60,000 bases of DNA, taken from contig NC_064045.1 of NCBI RefSeq assembly GCF_932526225.1, forward strand, positions 2,707,998 to 2,767,997. The letters are read 5' to 3'. Numbering within the stretch: the first letter of the stretch is position 1; every line of letters begins with the position of its first letter. Below, piece after piece: positions 44,424-56,400 of the stretch. Made by a program: the position numbers and the translations under genes. The notes under the pieces were generated by a model. That model saw nothing but the letters and a program-made list of their open reading frames with translations. It was not told where the DNA came from and ran no database searches. Source of the stretch: Nematostella vectensis (taxonomy: Eukaryota; Cnidaria; Anthozoa; Actiniaria; Edwardsiidae).

Positions 44424-47400
44424 CTAACTGTTTGCATCTGTTGGCGTTGATGTGGTCTTTGGGGGGCTGTTGTTTGGTGGATTTTTGGAATTAGGGGTTG
44501 AAGCAGTGAATGAGCCATCGGCATCTTCATCTTGCACTTGCATGCGATATTTGTAGGTCTTCTCTGTTGTATCAAGGTGACCTGGGGTAGAAAAAACACT
44601 GATCAGCCACTTTGCAAGAGAACTTTAGGATAAATGACATGTATATTTGTACCTTAAGATAAGTGACATGCGTACCGTAAATGACCTAATAGAACGCCTC
44701 TGATCTAATGAACACCCCCCCCCCCCCAAGCTTGGGTCAGTACGCAGCTCTTACAAGCTGCAATTTGATTGGGCAAATGAACAATATCTGCACCTCGACA
44801 CAAAGAACGAGAAGAATAGAGACAAAAGAACTCCTTTGTAGAACAAAGATAATAGGAGACAAAGCAGCTGCGTACTTACTCCTAAGCTTACAATTTTGTA
44901 ATAAACGCCCCTCTCTAATAAACGCCCATTCTATTAAACACCCCCTCCCCCGCTCCCTTCCCTGTCAGCTTTAAAACAAACGACATAGGAATTCAGGAAA
45001 TATAAATGGTAATTTTTAAAATTAAAATTAATATTGCCATCTTGCTTAATCAACACCGGTAAGCGAGTAGCGTCTTGTTCAATGTCAAGTCTAAAATGAG
45101 GGTACTGCTCTCTAGCGTTACTGATCTCATTGCTAAGGATGTCACCAATTTCTTTTCGTTTTGTCCTCCAAGTGTAGCATCCAGGAATAACAAGGTCTAC
45201 TTCTCTTTTCTGTTTACCGCATACTTGCACCGCTAAATTATTGCATTCGTCGCACGGTAAACGCTTGCTACGCAGGCTATATTTTAAAGTGAACCTGGCT
45301 GAGACTAGAACTCCACTGCACTTGAATGGATTTGTTATATTTTCATATTTTGTAAAGAACGCCCCTTTCTAATAAATGCCTCCTATCTAATGAACGCACC
45401 CCCCCCCCCCCTCGGACCATCAAAATTTAATAAACGCCCCAGGTCATTTACGGTACCTGATGATAAGTGACATGCGTATCTGATGATACATTAAATGTGC
45501 ACCTGATGATAAGTAACATTTGTACCTGATAATATGGTAAATACAATATGTATCTGATGACAAATTAAATGTGTATCTGATGACAAGTTACATATGTACC
45601 TGATGACAAGTTACATGTGTACCTGATGATAAGTTAAATGTGCACCTGAGGATATGGTAAATACAGTATGTACCTGATGATAAGTTAACTGTGTACCTAA
45701 TGATAACTTACATGTGTAACTGTTGATAAGTTAAATGTGTACCTTATGATATGGTAAATACACCATGTACCTGACAATAAGTTAAATGTGTACCTGGGAT
45801 ATGGTAAATACATTATGTACCTGATGATAAGTTACATGTGTACATGAGGATATGGTTAATACAGTATGTACCTGATGACAAGTTACATGTGTACCTGAGG
45901 ATAAGTTACACATGTGCCTGATGGTAAGTTAAATGTGTACCTAAGGGTAAGTTAAATGTGTACCTGATAATAAGTTACATGTGTCCCTGAAGATATGGTA
46001 AATACAGTACTGTATGTTCCTGATGATAAGTGAAATATGTACCTAAGGATAAGTTACATGTGTACCTGAGGATATGGTAAATAAAGTATGTACCCAATGA
46101 TAAGTTAAATGTGTACCTGATGATAAGTTACATGTGTATCTGATGATAAGTTACATGTGTACCTGATGATAAGTTACATGTGTACCCGATGATAAGTTAA
46201 ATGTGTACTTGATAATAAGTTAAATGGGTAACTGTTGATAAGTGAACTGATGATAAGTTACAATAAATACAAAAAGCCCAAGTCGTGTTCATGAACCAGA
46301 AAATGAATACAATACACCAAAAACTGGAATTCGACTCTGCCAAATTTTCTTCTTTAATAAGACTTCTTCAGGGCAGACTATATTGGTGATAAGTTACATG
46401 TGTACCTGAGGATATGTTAAATAAAGTATGTACCTGATGATAAGTTACATGTGTACCTGATGATAAGTTGAAGGTCCTTCCTTGGATGCTGTCCTTGGGA
46501 GGTGGAGACCACCAATTAACGAGTGATGAAACAATTGGAACTTGCCGCAGTACGCCCTAATGACCAACCACAAGTAAATGTATTAAAAAAAACATCTCGT
46601 GTGTCTGGCTTAATCTACACTGCAAGCAGCAATGGCCGAAAAAACTACAGAAGCACAAGATGACAAGAGTAGCAAGACAATAAATCATCTGTTCTTATGA
46701 CCAAATTACTAGAGACCATATCATTTGTATAGCAGCATCAACAACATTAGTAGCACAATAACAGCAGTAACCCAATAACATCATAACAGGGTAACAACTG
46801 CTACCTATAAGAGGACCAGCTTCAAGAATAAAAGCAGTTTATAGACAATGCCATGCATTAATTTGTCAGTGTAATCAATCCTCACAAGAGGACAAACGAA
46901 ACAATAACTATTAACATCATTAGACCACGACAACAAAAGGGGCAAGTAATAGCAATTTCCTTCTTAGGGTTAGAATTCTTAAAGGATAATTTAAAAATGA
47001 GACCCCTTTTAAAAAAGATCACTAAATAATTGAAATTGCGTTATTTCAAGTGATGCTAGTGTTCAGACCCTTTCTAGCTGTTGCATGATTTTGTTCATAA
47101 GAACTATATACTTCCATTCCTCACAGATTTATGTACCTCTTCTATAAGTCGGTTTTCACTTTCCTTGACAAGGTCTTTTTGAGCAGCCTCGATCCCCTTC
47201 TGTACCATTTCTGTCATCTGTTCCAGGAACTAAACACCATGACATTAGTTTATATGAGACAGCTCAACTTCATTTTCTCTCTTGTAAGCTGATAATCCTA
47301 ATCCTGAAATGTGCTTGCCTATAATGGCTAATGCATAACAGGCTTGTTTTGCTCACCTGTCTCTACCAAGCGGAGCTTGAGTTCTTTTCTAATTTTCAAA

Positions 47401-50400
47401 AGAGTATCAAAAAAGTGTGACATTTTTTTTTGTGAAAATCGAACATCCCTCCTTTTTCTAAGTATCATCAGAGGTGGATAGTCCTAAGTACTGGAGATCT
47501 TTAATTTTCCAAAGGATGGGTGTTATTGGAGGGTTGAATTTATTACACAAAGACAATGTGGGATGATCTTCACATTACCTTGCTTGAATCAGAAAGTTCT
47601 TCTGCTGTTGTACACAGAAATCCAACAAGTTCACTCACTTCTGACGTGGATCCCACCTGAAGTAAGCAACAACAACAGAGTGACCAACGTATTACGTGAC
47701 TTGACCTCTTTGAAGTCTATGTAGCCAAGCTGGTGCAGTAGCAATACATACAACAGAGTGACCCGCTACATGACTTGACCTTGTTGAAGTCTATGTAGCC
47801 AAGCTGATGCAGTAGCAATACATACAACAGAGTGACCTGCTACATGACTTGACCTTGTTGAAGTCTATGTAGCCAAGCTGATGCAGTAGCAATACATACA
47901 ACAGAGTGACCTGCTACATGACTTGACATTGTTGAAGTCTATGTAGCCAAGCTGATGCAGTAGCAATACATACAACAGAGTGACCTGCTACATGACTTGA
48001 CATTGTTGAAGTCTATGTAGCCAAGCTGATGCAGTAGCAATACATACAACAGAGTGACCTGCTACATGACTTGACCTTGTTGAAGTCTATGTAGCCAAGC
48101 TGATGCAGTAGCAATACATACAACAGAGTGACCTGCTACATGACTTGACCTCGTTGAAGTCTATGTAGCCAAGCTGATGCAGTAGCAATTTTCGTGGTAA
48201 AACAATATGTATACCTAATAATATTCACCTTTATTGAAGTTTTTGCATAGTAGTCAGCTGAGGTTGTACCATTACAAACAGTGTGACTTCCATGGTAAAA
48301 CAGTGTTCCATTACCTCGCCTTTCACATAAAAGTCCAGCTGACGATTTACCATATATGACTGCTTTGTAGGAATAAAGTTGTATGTAGTAATCACCTTGT
48401 TTAAGTTGATGCATAATAGCCCATTTTGCATAACACCCTCTGTGAACACTTCTGGTTTGCGTGACACCTACCATGAACTTCTCAGTGTGTTTCATTATAT
48501 TTGACTGCTACATAAGAACAGTGCTGTACCTGTACTAACCTTGTTAAAGTTGATGCATAATAGCCCAGTTTGGGTAGCCCCCTGAGTAAACACCTCTGGG
48601 TGTGTGCAATTAAAAAAATGATTGCTATGTAAAACAATATCGTAGGCAGTACACACCTTGTTAAAGTTGATGCATATTAGCCCAGTTTGCGTAACACCCT
48701 CCGTGAACACCTCTGGGTGTGTCTCCATCACCTTTGCAAGGATTTCCTTGTTTAGATTTTGCAGTTCCATCTTCTTTGCTCCTGTGAGTTTCTCTACATT
48801 CTTCTCCTGCCAATACTGAGGGAAGCACCTGAGGAAGACATAAATGAGCAGGCTATCAGCACATTTAGGGAGTTACTGTACATGCATAAGTTTCTTGCAA
48901 CTCGCAACAAAAATTGTTCATGTAACATTACTAATTGGCTTACATAAGAGACGCCACAGTTGATGGTCCATCTGCCTCAGTAATGACAACGTGTTCTTTT
49001 CCTTCCAATGAAGATCTGACAGCTAACTGAGCCAACAATATGTTATCCATAAAAACCTGAAACAGAAATGCCATCATCAGGGACAGAAGAGCACAGGAAT
49101 CGCATCAGAATGGGGACAGCAAAACACAGGGTTACCATCAGGATGGGGAGAGCAAAGCACAGGAATCCCATCAGAATAGGGACAGCAATACACAGGAAAA
49201 CCATCAGGAAGGGGAAAGCAAAGGACAGGAATACAACCAGGATGGGGACAGCAATGCACAGGGGGACCATCAGGATGGGGAAAGCAAAACAGGAATACCA
49301 TATCAGTATGAGGACAGCAAAACACAGGGAACAGAGATCAACTCTAAACTGGAAAAAAAACCTATCAAGTGGAAATATCTTAGGGTCCTGGCCGTGTACG
49401 CAGTTCTACTCAAGGTTAAACCAATCAGCTATCGAGCAATGACTTGGGGTTTGCACTGCGCAGATCTGCGCGGTTTGAGCCAATCAGACGTAAAAGATCT
49501 CGGTGACGTCAAGGAGGTGTTGACACACAATAACCAGACTACTCTGTATGACATAAATATCTGGTTATTACATGTCAACAGAGGTCAAAGCCTTTGTTAA
49601 TTCTCAAACAAAAGGTAAAACAAAACCTCTGAAAGTCTCTGAACGAGAACACCTTTCTTTGACTAAATAAATACAAACGCATTTCATAACGCATTTCATA
49701 ACGAGCCCAAAATTTCTCAAAATATGAGAGTACTTAACAGATAATTGAGAAGTACTCTGGATATAGCGACACGTTTATTTTTAAACAATATGTTTGAGTT
49801 AAAATACGAAACTAAGCCGAGTAGATTAACCAAGTGGCAAGGACAAGGGCATAGCTGCTCTGCATGCGCTAGGTACCACGTCCCTGTTACCAGTTCACGT
49901 GGGTTCCGATATCACGCTAAATACAGGATTTGCTGATACATGAGCAGTCCTGCGCGAAAGGAAGTGAATAATTGTATCATTACTGGCTAATGTGAGCGCA
50001 GGACTGCGCTTTTTGTTTTGTGATCACTTGCAATGATAAGCACTCCAACTCGCGTTGCCTTGCGTTACAGCCGGCTTGATCATTCCGAGTTTACTGTTAA
50101 GCGACCAAAGATGGATATTTGTATGGTTGCATGCGCATTTACAATGACTTTGTCCATGGAAGGGATAGCAAAAGATAATCGAAAGCAAAGTAACAAGTCC
50201 GCCGTAGCCGATAAAGGCTTGCCAAGCTCCCAGTTGAAATTGGAAACTAAAGCAAGGACTCTTCTGGGATACAAGGTAATTAAAGAAATAAGAAAGGCAT
50301 TATATTGGAGTTAATCGATTAACTCTAAGGAGGAGATACACGAAGGATGTTCCAGTACATGAGAACACTGTTCTTAATGCGCCAAAACAATCCCGCCAAA

Positions 50401-53400
50401 TTAGCACCCTTCAAGTAAGCTAAAAATAATACACATATCAAACACAAAAAGGATCAATTTGAGAAACTATAATAATAAAAGAAGACCTGTGGAAATAATG
50501 TCGCTCCTCTTTAGCTTCTTTTAGTCAAAGAAGGTGTTTTCGTTCAGAGACTTTCAGAGGTTTTGTTTTACCTTTTGTTTGAGAATTAACAAAGGCTTTG
50601 ACCTCTGTTGACATGTAATAACCAGATATTTATGTCATACAGAGTAGTCTGGTTATTGTATGTCAACACCTCCTTGATGTCACCGAGATCTATAACCTCT
50701 GATTGGCTCAAACCGCGCAGATCTGCGCCGTGCAAACCCCAAATCATAGCTCGATAGCTAATTGGTTTAACCTTGAGCAGAACTGCGTACGGGGCCAGGA
50801 CCCTAAGATGTTTCCACTTAATAGTTTTTTTTCCAGTTTAGAGTTGATCTCTGTTAGGGATGCTATCAGGCAGTTTGGAAGAAACATGAATCATACCACT
50901 TGTTCCTTCAGACAAGCCACAAAGTTGTCAATATGATCTGACGTTGTCCCCATAACTGAAAGTACAACCAAAAAGTTATCAGAGTAAACAGAGTTGGTAT
51001 GGACAAGGCCAACATGTGTTTGTCAATGCAGCATTCTCAATATCAGACATCAGTATTCTTACCTCTAGCGGTAGAGAGAGGACTGAAGCGAAGACATTGG
51101 CCTTCTTTAGGAATATCTATGACTTCAATTGCCACTGACGGCTCTGCCACAGCTAGCTGCTCCGCCAACTGAACACAGTTATGCAGAGAAAGTTATCAGA
51201 AAGAGCAAGTAAAATGAGACCACCCATTGGTTTGGCATGTGATTGTCTTAAATGATTACTCCTTTTAGGCAAACTGTTGTATCAACACCAGCCTCAAAAA
51301 GCTATTAGCATGTTATGTCAGTTAGCGTCAGTGTGTGGTTCCCAAATGAAATAAGTGTGTTTCTGTGCAATAGGTGTGTTCATAATGGATACACAGGGCA
51401 CTAGCGGCACATTTAACTAACACACACACACACACACACATAGGTATAATTACATGATAAACTCACTCTTCTATTCATGGCATCTTGAACATGTGGTGGT
51501 ACTTCTCCACTGTCTGATGAGTTTGTTGACAAGTCCACATCATCTGGTGTAAGCAATCATGACACAGTGATTGAGAAAGAATGCTTTTTACATATGATAC
51601 AGTCTTGCATTCATGTGTGTGGGGGGAGGGCACTCTCCTATATTCACTGCACGGAGACATGCTGCAAGGTAGGGTTTATGACCTTCTCTGTCCTGAACAA
51701 AGTTCCAATTTTGTTACTCTGCTTTGATGTGAATTTTCATCACAGAACTTCTGCTTTTACCACAGTCATCTGTCCTTATGGTTTGCTAGTTCAGGTTATG
51801 TTAGTTCAGAAATTTGTCTTAAACAGTGTAAGGGTTACAGGGTTACCCTCGCCATTACCCCTAGACCCAAAAAGGGCTGAGGACCCCCCACTGAGTAACT
51901 CCCATTTTTCTCAGCTGTGCTGATATTTCTCCTTTTCCACAGGCTTATCCACAGCCTACTAATGAACACAATACAAACTCACCTTGGTCGTCATCATCGC
52001 CACTCCCCTCAGGGCTCCCAGATGACTGACTGTGTGAGGATGAGGGTGATGCACGGTAATGGAACACTACTGCTAGAGATGTGCAGTGCGGCTGTGCCTG
52101 GATCATATAGAATCAGAGTAAACAGCTATTACTAACATTTTGATAGTCTAGTACTGTACTGTTGAATCAGAGTAAACAGCTATTACTAACATTTTGATAG
52201 TCTAGTACTGTACTCTTGAATCAGAGTAAACAGCTATTACTAACATTTTGATAGTCTTGTACTGTACTGTTGAATCAGAGTAAACAGCTATTACTAACAT
52301 TTTGATAGTCTAGTACTGTACTGTTGAATCAGAGTAAACAGCTATTACTAACATTTTGATAGTCTTGTACTGTACTGTTGAATCAGAGTAAACAGCTATT
52401 ACTAACATTTTGATAGTCTAGTACTGTACTGTTGAATCAGAGTAAACAGCTATTACTAACATTTTGATAGTCTTGTACTGTACTGTTGAATCAGAGTAAA
52501 CAGCTATTACTAACATTTTGATAGTCTTGTACTGTACTGTTGAATCAGAGTAAACAGCTATTACTAACATTTTGATAGTCTTGTACTGTACTGTTGAATC
52601 AGAGTAAACAGCTATTACTTACATTTTGATAGTCTAGTACTGTACTGTTGAATCAGAGTAAACAGCTATTACTAACATTTTGATAGTCTTGTACTGTACT
52701 GTTAAATCAGAGTAAACAGCTATTACTAACATTTTGATAGTCTAGTACTGTACTGTTGAATCAGAGTAAACAGCTATTACTAACATTTTGATAGTCTTGT
52801 ACTGTACTGTTAAATCAGAGTAAACAGCTATTACTAACATTTTGATAGTCTAGTACTGTACTGTTGAATCAGAGTAAACAGCTATTACTAACATTTTGAT
52901 AGTCTAGTACTGTACTGTTGAATCAGAGTAAACAGCTATTTCTAATACTTTTGGTAGTCTAGTATTGTTAAATGAGTCAGGAGAGTTCCAGCATGGCTGA
53001 AGTTTCATCTGACACCTGATGAGGAGGTAATGCATTTTTTCTATTTCATACCAACTTAGTTAGATCCATGTTTTTTTCTCTGCAATCTTGCTGTGAATAG
53101 CCAAAAGTTTATTTTCTAGAGTTTTTGGCTTGCTTGCCTCGCTGCAATCTCCCAGTGCCTTATGCCTAGGATGGTCTTCATTTATATATACCATTGTAGG
53201 CATCCATCCCCCCCCCAAAAAAAAACACCCACCCACCCCCCCTCCCATCCCTCCCAGTGGCAACACTGGTTAGATGACAATACTGACTCTTGGGTAGGTA
53301 GACTAGATAAGCCAAGCAACTTTCCTTGGTATTCTTTTTCTTGTAAAGAAAATTATTTCACAATCAAAACTGCCTTAATCCTAGCAAGGAAAGGATTAAT

Positions 53401-56400
53401 CTATTGATCCTAGCAAGGAAAGGATTAATCTACAATCCTATGCTTGATATTTCCACCGAAAACTGTGAATTCTGGCGCTAGAACACAATTGATCCAGCAC
53501 AAATCTGACATATTGTGCAGTAAAACATGTGAAAGGATACCAATTTTAGTAAAAAAATTTCCCTCAACCCAGGACTCCAGAGTTTTTCTTAAACCCTGAT
53601 TTGGCTTATTACCATTCTTTTAATGCTTGGAAGACTATCTAAACTCAAGCTTAATTGCTGTGAAAGCTGTGCAGAATCCATGATCATCTGTCGCATTTTA
53701 TCAACACCTGTGAACCAATGAGTACATACACATGTGAATCAATGTGTACATACACATGTAAATCAATCAGTACATACACTTGTAAAACAATGTGTACATA
53801 CACCTAATCAATGAGTACATACACATGTAAATCAATATGTGTAATACACGTGTAAATCAACGAGTAAATACAGGTGTAACAAGACGCAATGAAAAATATT
53901 CAAATAAGCTCGTTTCACAACAAATAAGGCAGGGTATTCATTGAGGTACTTAGCAGTATCAAACAAAACATAAAATGCAACTTTTGAGGTTTGATGTGAC
54001 TATCATGAAAATGTGTGGCTTTTATCCCAGCAGTCAAAGATAATGCAAGAATAGTCAAGGAAGAATTTATTGAAAAAGCCAAATCTTGGAGGTTAGCATT
54101 TCAGCTCACAGTATTAGTGTTTTTGATAGAGAAAAACAGTCTGGAATGCAAGGGAACTGATGGCCATTGAACAAAATCATGATTTCTTTAGTATACTGTA
54201 TCTCTCACAATGTGCATAAGGTTTTCCTGTCATGTAACACAATATTATAAATGTGTATCCGTGTATAATAGAGGAGGATCCAAATAAAGTATTCCAATTA
54301 AGATCTTTAGGAAAGGGGCCAAATTCTCTTTTCTTAATGAATGTTCAGGATAAAATCAGGTTAGAGGGCAATGGTTATGCTGCCATAAAGAGCCTCACCA
54401 ATATTCTGTACACTAATCCATAGCGGTAACACAGAAAGATGCTCAGGACATAGAGGTTGGGTCAGCCCAGAGGCCTCAGCCTGGAATTAAGGACAAAGTA
54501 AAGAATTATGTTGGAATGAGCAAAACCAACTACAATAGGGGACTTGCGCTAAGAGATCAGGGCAAAGTAAAGAGTTATGTTGGGATGAGCAAAACCAACT
54601 ACAATAGGGGACTTGCGCTAAGTGATCAGGACAAAGTGAAGAGTTATGTTGGGATTGAGGACAAAGGAAAGAGCTATGTTGGGATGAGCAAAACCAACTA
54701 CAATAGCGGACTTGCGCTAAGAGATCAGGGCAAAGTAAAGAGTTATGTTGGAATGAGCAAAACTAACTACAATAGGGGACTTGCGCTAAGAGATCAGGGC
54801 AAAGTAAAGAGTTATGTTGGAATGAGCAAAACCAGCTACAATAGGGGACTTGCGCTAAGAGATCAGGGCAAAGTAAAGAGTTATGTTGGAATGAGCAAAA
54901 CCAACTACAATAGGGGACTTGTGCTAAGAGATCAGGGCAAAGTAAAGAGTTATGTTGGGATGAGCAAAACCAACTACAATAGGGGACTTGCACTAAGAGA
55001 TCATGGGGAAAGTAAAGAGTTATGTTGGGATGAGCAAAACCAACTACAATAGGGGACTTGCACTAAGAGATCAGGGCAAAGTAAAGAGTTATGTTGGGAT
55101 GAGCAAAACCAACTACAATAGGGGACTTGCGCTAAGAGATCAGGGCAAAGTAAAGAGTTGTGTTGGAATTAAGGACAAAGTAAAGAGTTATGTTGGGATG
55201 AGCAAAACCAGCTACAATAGGGGACTTGCGCTAAGAGATCAGGGCAAAGTAAAGAGCTATGTTGGGATGAGCAAAACCAGCTACAATAGGGGACTTGCGC
55301 TAAGAGATCAGGGCAAAGTAAAGAGTTATGTTGGAATGAGCAAAACCAACTACAATAGGGGAATTGTGCTAAGAGATCAGGGCAAAGTAAAGAGTTATGT
55401 TGGGATGAGCAAAACCAGCTACAATAGGGGGACTTGCACTAAGAGATCAGGGCAAAGTAAAGAGTTAGGTTGGGATGAGCAAAACCAGCTACAATAGGGG
55501 ACTTGCGCTAAGAGATCAGGGCAAAGTAAAGAGTTATGTTGGGATGAGCAAAACCAGCTACAATAGGGGAATTGTGCTAAGAGATCAGGGCAAAGTAAAG
55601 AGTTCTGTTGGGATGAGCAAAACCAACTACAATAGGGGAATTGTGCTAAGAGATCATGGCAAAGTAAAGAGTTATGTTGGAATGAGCAAAACCAGCTACA
55701 ATAGGGGAATTGTGCTAAGAGATCAGGGCAAAGTAAAGAGTTCTGTTGGGATGAGCAAAACCAACTACAATAGGGGACTTGCGCTAAGAGATCAGGGCAA
55801 AGTAAAGAGTTCTGTTGGGATGAGCAAAACCAACTACAATAGGGGACTTGCGCTAAGAGATCACGTGACTGTTTGGGTGGCAAAATAGCATGCACTCAGG
55901 CTTTTAGCGGCAAAATAACTGCAACAAAAGAAACCTATTTAGCGCTTACAAATAAAGTAAGAAAGTTTTTCAGAAAGGCTTTATTTTCATTAGAAGATTT
56001 AATTTTTTTTAACATTCACAGGCATAACAGCCACAGCAATTTCTGGGTTTTCTTTTGGCTTGAATTTGACACCTCAAAAGTCATGTGATCTCTAAGCGAA
56101 AGTCCCCTATTCAAAATAATATGAGATTGTAAAAAAGAGAGATAAGGTCTTTACTATAAAGGAAGGGTAAGAATAGCCAGGAATTTTGAGTAGGGGAATG
56201 GGTTTCTGCAATTGGGGTGTGGGGGAACTGTCATTCCCTAATAGGATCTCTAGACACACAATGAGAGTATGATATATTAATAACTTCAGTCTTACCAGAA
56301 CAGGATCTTTCGCACGAAAAAATGTCTAGAAATATCTGTTAGGGAGAAATAGTGAATAACCATAATCTGACATCATGTGGGTAACACGTCCTGGAGTATT

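Noticed and set aside
44360-44599. Minus-strand 79-codon frame over the last PDXDC1 exon
   Set aside because: It is out of frame; the frame giving GHLDTTEKTYKYRM and a TAG at 44424 matches PDXDC1.
49043-49325. Pro/Cys/His-rich frames over the 36-bp array
   Set aside because: Shadows of the array next to the PDXDC1 acceptor.
54516-55895. Frames with MSKTNYNRGLALRDQGKVKSYVG repeats (shortened: KTNYNRGLALRDQ)
   Set aside because: 69-bp array (23 codons per unit) in a PDXDC1 intron, on the opposite strand to the gene.
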